Shown here piece after piece: positions 33,799 to 41,709 of a stretch of 64,000 nucleotides of DNA (positions are counted from its first letter, which is position 1; each line of letters starts with the position of its first letter). The stretch is from Chloroflexota bacterium (GTDB taxonomy: Bacteria > Chloroflexota > Anaerolineae > J036 > Brachytrichaceae). The stretch covers positions 1 through 64,000 of the forward strand of contig JAJYKL010000002.1 of NCBI GenBank assembly GCA_021788625.1. Direction: 5' to 3'. The notes beneath the pieces were generated by a model. It was not told where the DNA came from. It saw nothing but the letters and a program-made list of their open reading frames with translations, and did not search any database. Made by a program: the position numbers and the translations under genes.

Positions 33799-34858
33799 AT
33801 CCAACAGTCATTGGCCGTGTCTGCCCGCTCTTTACCACAGGTCCTTGCACCACATCTTTCAATGGTTTCTGCCCACTGCGCGTCACTGGTTCGACGTTCG
33901 AAATGCGCCGCACGACCAGGCCACGCTGTGAGACATTGTTGCAATAGCGGTATACAAATATCGAGATCCCAGCGCCTAACATAGCCACCAGGTTGCCCTG
34001 TAATGTGCCAAAGTAACTGGTCATGGGTCCAAATATGTTGGCGCCACTTGCTGCTGATTGTGCCGCCATGACCGTGGTCATCAGGCGAAAGATGCAAAAA
34101 ATACCCCACGGTCCGTAGGTGCCCCACTGAATGCTGGACCGTGCGTTGAGCTGGCTGATGATGGCTTCTTCAAACGCAGCTACATTTTGGCGTGTCGACT
34201 CCGCCAGGCGAGACAGCATTTCACTTACCTCTCCACTTGCTTCGCTGGCGCGGATCAGGCTGGTGGATACGGTGTCAAATACGATGCTTTTACGACGTTC
34301 CGCCACCGCTTCCAACCCTGCTACAAAACGCTCCTGGCTGGCTGCCAGCAGAATTTCCTGGAAATCTTCCCTTACAGGTGAATCTCCATATTCGGCCACT
34401 GCCTCCAATGCTTTCTTCAACGACGGATTTACACCATAGGCAGTTCGGATGGTGTCACAGGCACTGGCCAGTTGCTTGTTATATCGGACCTGCTTGCGGT
34501 CGCGCTCCTGCTCTAGCTTGGTCCATGTCGTAAGGAACCCGGCTGCAATACCCAGACCGATGAGAGTTATAGAACCTACAACCAATGCCAACCCAAGCCC
34601 GACGGGGATTCCAAAAATGAGGCTGCGTTTTATGTATTCTGCTGCGCTGACATCCATCTGCGCATCGTCGAGATACCGTTGAATTTTTATGCTGCCACCC
34701 GGTTTCCTCAACAGATGCATACCACCCGGTCTGCCTTTCGAAGGAGCAATGATGGAAAAGAGGAACACAAAAACCGCAATACCAGATGCCACTGCAAGAA
34801 ACAGTACTGGAAGCCCCGCTTCACCAATTGACATAATACTGTCTGTTATCGAATTCAT
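33779..34858 (-). CDS. tadB: Tad pilus inner-membrane platform protein TadB
   Basis: The 359-residue product is the partner T2SSF protein. Membrane segments are at about residues 15-38, 85-120 and 260-310. The F domain carries SACDTIRTAYGVNPSLKKALE and LIRASEASGEVSEMLSRLAE, typical of TadB. AAGGA lies 7 nt before the ATG. It is the first gene of the operon. The promoter at 35031-35059 is upstream with a leader of about 165 nt. In classical tad loci tadB/tadC follow tadA; here they come first. Confidence 0.9.
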   Translation of the reverse strand: MNSITDSIMSIGEAGLPVLFLAVASGIAVFVFLFSIIAPSKGRPGGMHLLRKPGGSIKIQRYLDDAQMDVSAAEYIKRSLIFGIPVGLGLALVVGSITLIGLGIAAGFLTTWTKLEQERDRKQVRYNKQLASACDTIRTAYGVNPSLKKALEAVAEYGDSPVREDFQEILLAASQERFVAGLEAVAERRKSIVFDTVSTSLIRASEASGEVSEMLSRLAESTRQNVAAFEEAIISQLNARSSIQWGTYGPWGIFCIFRLMTTVMAAQSAASGANIFGPMTSYFGTLQGNLVAMLGAGISIFVYRYCNNVSQRGLVVRRISNVEPVTRSGQKPLKDVVQGPVVKSGQTRPMTVGYEVDRA

Positions 34859-35030
34859 CGCATTTCCTTCGAAGTCATCTGATATACTATTTAACTAATG
34901 AAGCCATAGTGATGTAGTGAAGCATTGCCAAATTGAATAGTAATATCATTATTTAAGCTAAATCATCGATATACAGTCTCTTATGTTTACTTATACCCTT
35001 CCTAATAATATTTTCAGAAATCTTATGCAG

Positions 35031-35059
35031 TTTATACACACTTATACACATCTTGTCAA
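35031..35059 (-). promoter_or_regulatory. Strong promoter of the Tad operon
   Basis: On the minus strand TTGACA (35059-35054), a 17-bp spacer and TATAAA (35036-35031) match the housekeeping consensus at 11 of 12 positions. It points to tadB with a leader of about 165 nt. The spacer and -10 contain the two tandem TTATACACA units. Confidence 0.85.
35032..35050 (+). repeat. Tandem TTATACACA direct repeat within the Tad promoter
   Basis: Two identical 9-mers TTATACACA at 35032-35040 and 35042-35050 are spaced exactly 10 bp, one helical turn. Each fits the DnaA-box consensus TTATNCACA. They overlap the -10 box and spacer of the Tad promoter, so a protein bound there should block it. Confidence 0.8.
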
Positions 35060-35265
35060 GAGTAAAATGGTAACTCATTTATAACTATCAGCGTTTTATA
35101 TCCAATAAGGTTGCATTAATACATATTAGCTACAGTATTGCAATTAAAGATTAACTTCACTGATAGAATACTATGTTAGGTGAACGAATATAAGAGAATT
35201 CTCAGTATCACAACTCGCAACTTGATCGTCACGAGCAAATTAGCGTGATCAGCGATAATGAGTTG

Positions 35266-35685
35266 ATGAAAAGCTATCGAAGGGAACTCTGGTTCAATAT
35301 TCCGTCACGTCGAGGTTTTGTGAATATTACCGCTCAGGTTGAGCTATGCCTGCGTGATAGCGGCATGAGTGAAGGGCTCGTACTGGCAAACGCAATGAAC
35401 ATCACCAGTTCAGTGTTCATCAACGACGACGAAAGTGGTTTACTACACGATTACGAGCAGTGGCTGGAAGCTATTGCTCCCCATGAGCCAGTCTCGCAAT
35501 ATCGCCATAACGATACGGGCGAAGAGAATGCAGACGCTCACATGAAGAGGCAGATAATGGGTCGTGAGGTGGTCATAGCAGTCACTGATGGCAAGCTGGA
35601 TTTGGGAACGTGGGAACAGATCTTTTATGCCGAATTTGATGGTAATCGGCGTAAGCACGTCCTGGTAAAGATAATTGGCGAGTAG
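35266..35685 (+). CDS. YjbQ/UPF0047 family protein
   Basis: The 139-residue product is a full-length UPF0047 protein. Matching parts are [58 protein letters not shown] and the final KIIGE. YjbQ proteins have been linked to a side activity of thiamine phosphate synthesis; their main role is unclear. A family His, expected before ITASVFIND, is Asn45 here ([10 protein letters not shown]). The ATG at 35266 matches the usual family start; a GTG at 35245 would add seven residues. No good ribosome binding site is seen for either. Confidence 0.88.
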   Translation: MKSYRRELWFNIPSRRGFVNITAQVELCLRDSGMSEGLVLANAMNITSSVFINDDESGLLHDYEQWLEAIAPHEPVSQYRHNDTGEENADAHMKRQIMGREVVIAVTDGKLDLGTWEQIFYAEFDGNRRKHVLVKIIGE

Positions 35686-35689
35686 CGTG

Positions 35690-36799
35690 CTATGGAACGG
35701 GCACGGATTTTATTTTGCACCACTGTGATAGCCATGGAAGCATGTGCGTCCCGTTCCACATATGTGGCCCGTCGAATGTCGCAAGATCCAAACGGTCCTG
35801 TACACCGAGTAAGTCATAGGCTTTTTGCGTAATGGCAAACTGTTCGAGTACATTCTCAAAGCCGCGTGCGCCATTTAATTCATCGCGGTAGCCAGACTCA
35901 ATCAGTAAAGCACGGGGTGCTACCAGTGCGCCCAGGTCACCCATGTCAGCCACTTCCCACAGGTGTGGGACGTAATTGCAGTCACAATTATCAGAAAGAG
36001 TCAACAGGGAATCTTTCACCCCATAGAAGTATCCGCTATCGATGGCGCATTGGATTCGCTCGTCCATTGCCGCCAGCCAAAGTGTCTGCAGGCCCCCACC
36101 AGAAAGGCCAATGCAGCCTACTGGTTGATTCTGGCACTCGGGCCGTAGGGCAATATAGTCGAGTAGGCGCATCAGATCCCATGTCCACATGCCAGTGACC
36201 GTCATGCCCAATGGCACTGCCATATGTGCCAGTTGGCGACATGACCCATTCAGTGTCATGTCTGGCGTTTGTGAATAAGTTTCCCGTCGTTCGCCAAAAC
36301 CACGTGCATCCGGGCAGAAAACAACGTAACCGTGCTGTACTGCTACCTGTCCGTAGTTGTAGTGGTAATGCAGGATGCGGTCCTTTACCAGTGGATTTGC
36401 GTCGACGCCGGCTACTGTCTCTTTACCCCCACTATCATGACCATGTGCCGCGATAATAGCCGGAGCCGTCCGTTTGCCTGCCGATGCGGGTTCAGCCGAA
36501 GGTGATTGCTTTGCGATTTCATCGGGTACCAGCACAAAAAGTGGCATCGTCACGCCTGGCTCCGTATCGATCTCCACGCGTTCGCGCAAATAGCCCTCAC
36601 ATTGCACTACAGCCGTTACGCGTGGATTGAGTGCCGTTGGGATCATTTGGTCCAGTCCGATCAGATGCTGCAGCCTCGCGCGTAAATCAGTACGCCAGAT
36701 TCGCCACTCATCCAAATCACCGGCTCGGAAACCCATCCTTCGATGAGCCGCGTCAAAACGGGTTTTCAGATAGGACTCGCTGGTATAGAAGGTTGGCAT
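35690..36799 (-). CDS. Alpha/beta hydrolase (acetyl xylan esterase / dienelactone hydrolase-like)
   Basis: The 369-residue product is an alpha/beta hydrolase. The nucleophile elbow is GLSGGG, preceded by IIAAHGHDSGGKE (oxyanion-side HG) and CPDARGFGER; the C-terminal FDGPHMWNG supplies the likely catalytic His. It resembles the Abhydrolase_7/acetyl-xylan-esterase group and has no signal peptide, so it acts in the cytosol, perhaps removing esters from sugars. Two starts are possible: ATG at 36799, 33 nt after the Hyi-like stop, or GTG at 36844 overlapping that gene by 13 nt. It is the last gene of the GH127 cluster. Confidence 0.82.
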   Translation of the reverse strand: MPTFYTSESYLKTRFDAAHRRMGFRAGDLDEWRIWRTDLRARLQHLIGLDQMIPTALNPRVTAVVQCEGYLRERVEIDTEPGVTMPLFVLVPDEIAKQSPSAEPASAGKRTAPAIIAAHGHDSGGKETVAGVDANPLVKDRILHYHYNYGQVAVQHGYVVFCPDARGFGERRETYSQTPDMTLNGSCRQLAHMAVPLGMTVTGMWTWDLMRLLDYIALRPECQNQPVGCIGLSGGGLQTLWLAAMDERIQCAIDSGYFYGVKDSLLTLSDNCDCNYVPHLWEVADMGDLGALVAPRALLIESGYRDELNGARGFENVLEQFAITQKAYDLLGVQDRLDLATFDGPHMWNGTHMLPWLSQWCKIKSVPVP

Positions 36800-36831
36800 G
36801 TGGTTCAAGAATGCCTTATGGATGTTCTTTC

Positions 36832-37593
36832 TTATAGCTGGCACATCTTGTATGTCGCGCGGATGGCCTCGACCGGGTCACCCTTCGGTACAAATTCATG
36901 GCCAATATAGCCATCGTAGCCCGTCTGCGCGATTGTGCGCAATATGGCAGGATAAAACAGCTCCTGTGTCTCATCCATATCGTGGCGACCAGGATTGCCT
37001 GCGGTGTGGAAGTGCCCGATATGACGGATGTTCTCTCGGATGGTGCGAATGATGTCGCCTTCCATGACCTGCATGTGGTAAATGTCATACAACAGTTTCA
37101 CGCGTGGTGAGTTCACCGCGCTAACCACTTGCACGCCCCAGGCGGTGTGATCACACTGGTAATCTGGATGGTCCACCTTGGAGTTCAGCAGCTCCAACAC
37201 CAGGGTTATATTTTTCGCTTCTGCTGCGGGTGCCACCCGGCGTAGACCCTCAATACAGTTTGCTGCACCTTCTTCGTCGCTTAAGCCGCGCCGATTCCCT
37301 GAAAACACGATTAAATTAGGAATCTGGTATGCGACAGCCAACTCAAGCATATGATTGATCTCATCTTCAATCCGATTATGGTTCTCACGCCGGTTTAACC
37401 CATCTACGAGGGATGGATGCCCACCATGCGATGCGATGACTAAGCCCGCCTTGTGTGCGACATCCCATAGTTCACGGGGAAGCAGTTCCATTGCCTCGTA
37501 GCCAATCTGTTTCGCCGTTAACATGAATTGGGCCGGATCCACTCCGGGTCGGTTAAAGCACCACCAGGCCAGAGAATGCTTAAGTCTTTTCAT
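36832..37593 (-). CDS. Hydroxypyruvate isomerase-like TIM-barrel sugar isomerase
   Basis: The 253-residue product is an AP-endonuclease-2-like TIM barrel of the Hyi group. Metal/catalytic residues are in LVLELLNSK (Glu), KLLYDIYHMQ (Asp, His), IGHFHTAGNPGRHD (His) and YIGHEF (Glu), and the N-terminal HSLAWWCF fits Hyi (SANLSMLF-like). Such enzymes isomerise hydroxypyruvate or small ketoses and aldoses. GGGAG lies 6 nt before the ATG. It is 139 bp after the GH127 stop and overlaps or abuts the hydrolase gene, so the three may be cotranscribed for pentose or uronate use. Confidence 0.87.
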   Translation of the reverse strand: MKRLKHSLAWWCFNRPGVDPAQFMLTAKQIGYEAMELLPRELWDVAHKAGLVIASHGGHPSLVDGLNRRENHNRIEDEINHMLELAVAYQIPNLIVFSGNRRGLSDEEGAANCIEGLRRVAPAAEAKNITLVLELLNSKVDHPDYQCDHTAWGVQVVSAVNSPRVKLLYDIYHMQVMEGDIIRTIRENIRHIGHFHTAGNPGRHDMDETQELFYPAILRTIAQTGYDGYIGHEFVPKGDPVEAIRATYKMCQL

Positions 37594-37732
37594 GTCTCAC
37601 TCCCGCAATCATTCTATATGCCCTTTTTGTAGCACAAGTTTGCAGCAGCGTAAATGCCGAGCCCCTGCATGGAACTCACAACAACCAAACTTTGAATGAA
37701 CTTCGGAAATAGACTTTACGATACGGTCTACT

Positions 37733-39595
37733 TTAGTGTGTGATCGACTCTTTACGCTCACCAGAAAACGGTGCATAAAAAGGCGATATTCTCAAAGCTT
37801 CTCTTTCGGAACCCTTAAGATCTACTGCTGGTATCCACGATTGGTACGGAGTGCCGGTTGCTCCGGCGCTGGCAAAATCGATCAGAACAAGCTCATGGGG
37901 TCCTTCACAGTCGATCACCCCATGCACCCAGGCTGCTTCATTCTCAACAGCTGCATCAACGACCATACGACGAATGTTTCGCGCGCTGACGGCAGGTAGC
38001 TGAACAGGATCCAGTGGATTGAACAGTCGGTCGTATACCAGTAATAAAGGTCCACGATAGATGGACACTTTACCAGTGGCCTCGCACTCACCTGGCCACA
38101 CGTGCGGCGACAGGTCAAACACAATATCGACGGTATCACCTGTCTTCCATTCACGCTCCAGCGATAAGTAGTGTCCTGCCGGTGCTGGCCGTCGTTCCAC
38201 CCGGTTGACCCATACCTGAGTTTCAGCCGACCAACCCGGAATCCGCAGACGCAGATCAAACTTCACCGGCCTTTCTGTTCGGACCATCAGCTCAACATGA
38301 CCATCTTGTGGATATTGAGTTTTTTGCTGTAAGGTAATAAGCGGACCGCTGGACAATGGGGCAGTCATAGTTCCCGGCCCATAGTAATTGACGACCAGAC
38401 CTCCGCTGCATTGCATCACAGCCCATTCCGAAACCATGCCCAACCCTCGTGGGCCATTTACCGAGCAACAATTCAGTTCAGGTGAACCTTCGCGTGATTG
38501 AAACACGATCTCGTGCGCTGAAGCTTTACGCACACCATCCATTGGCGTGTTATAGGTCCACCAGCGACCTGAGGGATGTTGTGCGCCTAATATGGCGTTG
38601 AATGTCGACAATTCGATCTCGTCGGCAACACGCGAGTCGCCCGTCAGGCGAAGCATGTCTACAGAGAGTGCCAACCAGGCGATACTGCAACAAGTCTCGA
38701 TGGCACGCGGGTCATAGGGGCTGCCGACAGCTGCCTCGCCGGATGAGAAGCCTCCACTATTGTGCCGATCAGTTCTGACCATGCTATGCCACAGGTGTTC
38801 AAAGGCAATTCGGTATTGGGGATCACCCGTGATGTAGTACAGTTCCACGATGGCTTGTATATCATGCAAGCTCTCCCAGCGCGGTTTGGGTAACTGATAG
38901 AAATCCATGCCTTGCAGGGCGGCGCGGACGTAGTCACCTGCAGGAGGCATTTGCCACTCCTTTTCAATAACCCGTGCCAGGCTCAGGTAATCAGACTCAC
39001 CCGTCTCTTCATATAGCAGGCACAGAACGTGTGCGACAGCCATGTTCATCTCTTCGGCCTTCGCCGAAATCACCTTTTCCTCATCCTGCAGGAAACGCCG
39101 GCACAATAGATCAGCCCCTTTTCGGCAGGCCTGTAGCGCGGATGGATTCCCAGTTTCCCGAAAGTAAAGTAACAACCCCAACATGCAGTGATAATGACCC
39201 CAGATATCCCAGAGCCAGTCACCTGCCAGTGTCGTGCCGATCAGACGCTGGTCGTGTGGAGCAGGGCCGAGATAGCCGTCAGTGTCTTGCGTTGCAATCA
39301 GGTCTTCCACAAAGGAATCAACCATGGGTTGTAACCGGCCATCGGAGCTGAGCCGTAGAGCGAGCACTGCAGAGGTGAGGTATTTACCGGCAAACTCTCC
39401 TGCCCAGGGAACCAGGTCCCGGCGTGGTTTACGATCGCGGTCACGAAACATCTGCAGCATGGCGGGGTTGGCTTGCGGAGCAGTAAGCAGCCATTGATCA
39501 ACGTTTTTACGCAGACGCGTGCCAACCAGACCCTGCAGATCGAAATGCGCGCCGTGCGGAATAGTGAATGCAGGTTGCGCAAGGAGGTCAGTCAT
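37733..39595 (-). CDS. Glycoside hydrolase family 127 (beta-L-arabinofuranosidase-like)
   Basis: GH127 enzymes remove beta-L-arabinofuranose with a zinc-thiolate nucleophile. The 620-residue product keeps the metal set. Glu300 and Cys302 lie in ETCCS, and Cys376-Cys377 in NCCSVNGPRG, matching the Glu-x-Cys and Cys-Cys pattern of characterised HypBA1. An (alpha/alpha)6 barrel covers roughly residues 20-400 and two beta-sandwich domains follow. No signal peptide is present, so it should act on imported oligosaccharides. The ATG at 39595 matches the family start; the frame is open to 39640. It opens the three-gene minus-strand cluster. Confidence 0.9.
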   Translation of the reverse strand: MTDLLAQPAFTIPHGAHFDLQGLVGTRLRKNVDQWLLTAPQANPAMLQMFRDRDRKPRRDLVPWAGEFAGKYLTSAVLALRLSSDGRLQPMVDSFVEDLIATQDTDGYLGPAPHDQRLIGTTLAGDWLWDIWGHYHCMLGLLLYFRETGNPSALQACRKGADLLCRRFLQDEEKVISAKAEEMNMAVAHVLCLLYEETGESDYLSLARVIEKEWQMPPAGDYVRAALQGMDFYQLPKPRWESLHDIQAIVELYYITGDPQYRIAFEHLWHSMVRTDRHNSGGFSSGEAAVGSPYDPRAIETCCSIAWLALSVDMLRLTGDSRVADEIELSTFNAILGAQHPSGRWWTYNTPMDGVRKASAHEIVFQSREGSPELNCCSVNGPRGLGMVSEWAVMQCSGGLVVNYYGPGTMTAPLSSGPLITLQQKTQYPQDGHVELMVRTERPVKFDLRLRIPGWSAETQVWVNRVERRPAPAGHYLSLEREWKTGDTVDIVFDLSPHVWPGECEATGKVSIYRGPLLLVYDRLFNPLDPVQLPAVSARNIRRMVVDAAVENEAAWVHGVIDCEGPHELVLIDFASAGATGTPYQSWIPAVDLKGSEREALRISPFYAPFSGERKESITH

Positions 39596-39803
39596 GATGA
39601 TTAACAGTCCGTAATCACATTGGCACGGTGGGTCACACAAGGTTCATAAGGAACGTCCAAAATGGTGCGCGCGCCGGGATTGACGAGGTACGATGCTACA
39701 ATCCCGCGCAGCGAACATTACACCACATGTATGCATCGAATCTGGCTCAAGCCAACCCATGCCGTTTATTCGGATCGCGGTCTTGCTTGGCGATATATCG
39801 AAC

Positions 39804-41000
39804 ATGGTAGCTGTGACAACGACGAGTAACATCTTTATCAGTATAGCCGTCATCCTGTTAACATTGCTGCTTGTGATTGGCGCTGGCGCGCTGCTGGCGT
39901 TTCTCGTTTCAGCGGTTAACTCGTTCCTGATCCATAATGTCCCCTCCACCGCTGGCGCGGCATCGTTCAGTGATGGTTACGCCATGCAATCGGGCGATAA
40001 GCAAAATCAAATGGCGAAAGAAACGAATATATCGAATAGTATCGACGCCGAGGATGACGAGCTGACTGGCAATAGCCATGCATTTGGCATGCTGGTGATG
40101 GGCAGCCGCTACGTTGCTCTGTTAACCGCATGGATCGCGACTTGCGGTAGCCTGTTTTTTAGCGAGGCGTTGGGATGGGTACCCTGTCTGCTGTGCTGGT
40201 ACCAGCGTATCTTGATGTACCCGCTTTCGTTAATCCTCGCTGTCGGCATCTTGCGCAAAGACAAGGGCTTGTACAAGTATGTTTTGGTACTTTCCATCCC
40301 CGGAGCCTGTATGTCTCTGGTCCATTACCTGGACCAAAAGACGACCCTGTTCCGTGGCATGATCAATTGCGTCGTCGGCGTACCCTGCTCAGCAGACTAC
40401 CTTAACTGGTTTGGGGGGGTTGTGACCATCCCTTTCCTTGCCCTGATAGCTTTCCTGATCATCACATTCTGTATGGTCGTGACAAGGCTGGACGACACAG
40501 ATGAAGAGGAAGCCGGCACGGTCCAGTTGAAAAAGTCGCCATCCTCACGGCTAGCAGAGCGGGCACTTGTTTTTATCATCATCGCAGTCGTAGTTGCGGC
40601 TTTCCTGATCGCCGGCATATCGGTGAGAGATCGTATCGCTGTCGCGGCTGCACCGGTGCCTGAGGTGGATGCAAAGGTGGCGCCACTGCCAGCGGTAGAT
40701 TCTGCCGCGCTGGCAAAAGGCAAGGCGCTTTACGATCAGTCGTGCGCCATATGCCATGGCATGAATGGTGAAGGCACTCCCGCCGGACGGGCGCTTACCA
40801 ATTCTGTACTCATTCAGACCTCCACTACGGTCGATCTGGTCAAGTTCGTACGGTTGGGGAGGGGTACCAGTGATCCTCACAATACCACCGGCCTGAACAT
40901 GCCCGCAAGTGGCGGACAACCTGACTATAGCGATACCGATATCGCCGCAGTAATCGCTTATATCCGTCAGTTAGCTGGCGTGAATCCACTGGGCAAATAA
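39804..41000 (+). CDS. DsbB/BdbC-type disulfide oxidoreductase fused to cytochrome c
   Basis: The 398-residue product joins two redox modules. After an N-terminal membrane helix (residues about 10-35) and a polar linker comes a four-helix DsbB-like domain at about residues 95-235. It carries the active pair in VPCLLCWYQR and a second pair in NCVVGVPCSADYLNWFG. A polar linker and another helix at about 260-280 lead to a C-terminal class I cytochrome c domain with heme site CAICH and an axial Met candidate in LNMPASGG. DsbB normally passes electrons to quinone; here the heme domain could take them. The ATG at 39804 is chosen; upstream in-frame codons to 39693 look non-homologous. Confidence 0.88.
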   Translation: MVAVTTTSNIFISIAVILLTLLLVIGAGALLAFLVSAVNSFLIHNVPSTAGAASFSDGYAMQSGDKQNQMAKETNISNSIDAEDDELTGNSHAFGMLVMGSRYVALLTAWIATCGSLFFSEALGWVPCLLCWYQRILMYPLSLILAVGILRKDKGLYKYVLVLSIPGACMSLVHYLDQKTTLFRGMINCVVGVPCSADYLNWFGGVVTIPFLALIAFLIITFCMVVTRLDDTDEEEAGTVQLKKSPSSRLAERALVFIIIAVVVAAFLIAGISVRDRIAVAAAPVPEVDAKVAPLPAVDSAALAKGKALYDQSCAICHGMNGEGTPAGRALTNSVLIQTSTTVDLVKFVRLGRGTSDPHNTTGLNMPASGGQPDYSDTDIAAVIAYIRQLAGVNPLGK

Positions 41001-41003
41001 ACC

Positions 41004-41702
41004 ATGGGCATTTCGCGCACCATGCACAATGAGGGTAAACACTCCTCGTTTAATCAACGCTGGAAGTGGCACAGGCGCGCACCATTGCGCTGGTTATGGA
41101 ACCTGCTGCTACGTTTTGCCTATGTCGCGCTGATGCACCTGGAAGTGCGAGGAATCGAGAACGTGCCAGCTAGCGGACCGGTGATCGTCATGATTAACCA
41201 CGTGAACTTCTTCGACTCGATCGTCGTGCTGGCTGCGCTGGGTCGCCCGATTATACCCATGGCAAAGGTGGAAGCCTTTGAAGATTGGCGCCTCCGCCCG
41301 CTAGTCACCACCTATGGTGCCATCCCTGTACATCGCGGAGCGGTCGATACAGCGGCCATTCGCTCAGCCACGGAAGTGCTGAGGGATGGCGGAATGCTGC
41401 TCATTTCACCAGAAGGCACACGCAGTCCAACCGGTGCATTGATGCAGGGCCAGGAGGGAATGGCCTATCTGGCTACACGTACAAATGCGTCTATATTGCC
41501 TGTGGGCATCGTAGGTACACCCAGGTTGTGGCCCATGTTGAAGCGTCTACACCGCGCTCACATCACCTTCACTGTTGGCACATCGTTTCAACTGCAAACT
41601 ACTGCGAAACCCACCCGCGAGGAGCTCCGCCACCTGACCGATCGAGCGATGCATGCTCTTGCCCGTACGCTGCCCGAGGAGATGCGGGGTATCTACGGTT
41701 AG
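41004..41702 (+). CDS. plsC: 1-acyl-sn-glycerol-3-phosphate acyltransferase
   Basis: PlsC adds the second acyl chain to make phosphatidic acid. The 232-residue product has motif I NHVNFFD (the HX4D catalytic pair), motif II around GAIPVHRG, motif III PEGTRSPTG and motif IV LPVGIVG. An N-terminal hydrophobic region at about residues 28-50 anchors it to the membrane. Length is normal. It starts 3 nt after the DsbB-cytochrome stop and is followed after 7 nt by the PDZ/DUF512 gene, so the three are probably one transcript. Confidence 0.93.
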   Translation: MGISRTMHNEGKHSSFNQRWKWHRRAPLRWLWNLLLRFAYVALMHLEVRGIENVPASGPVIVMINHVNFFDSIVVLAALGRPIIPMAKVEAFEDWRLRPLVTTYGAIPVHRGAVDTAAIRSATEVLRDGGMLLISPEGTRSPTGALMQGQEGMAYLATRTNASILPVGIVGTPRLWPMLKRLHRAHITFTVGTSFQLQTTAKPTREELRHLTDRAMHALARTLPEEMRGIYG

Positions 41703-41709
41703 TCCACTC

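Larger units (their letters stand above)
34859..35265. other. AT-rich divergent control region between tadB and the YjbQ gene
   Basis: About 400 bp with clearly lower GC than the surroundings. It holds the Tad promoter at 35031-35059 and the tandem TTATACACA repeats, and serves as the 5' region for the plus-strand YjbQ gene. I could not find a convincing plus-strand promoter. No coding frame of note is present. Confidence 0.7.

Noticed and set aside
34859-35265. Possible replication origin because of AT-rich DNA and two DnaA-box-like 9-mers
   Set aside because: Only two boxes are present, no dnaA, dnaN or parAB is nearby, and the boxes lie inside a strong promoter, so a regulatory role is more likely.
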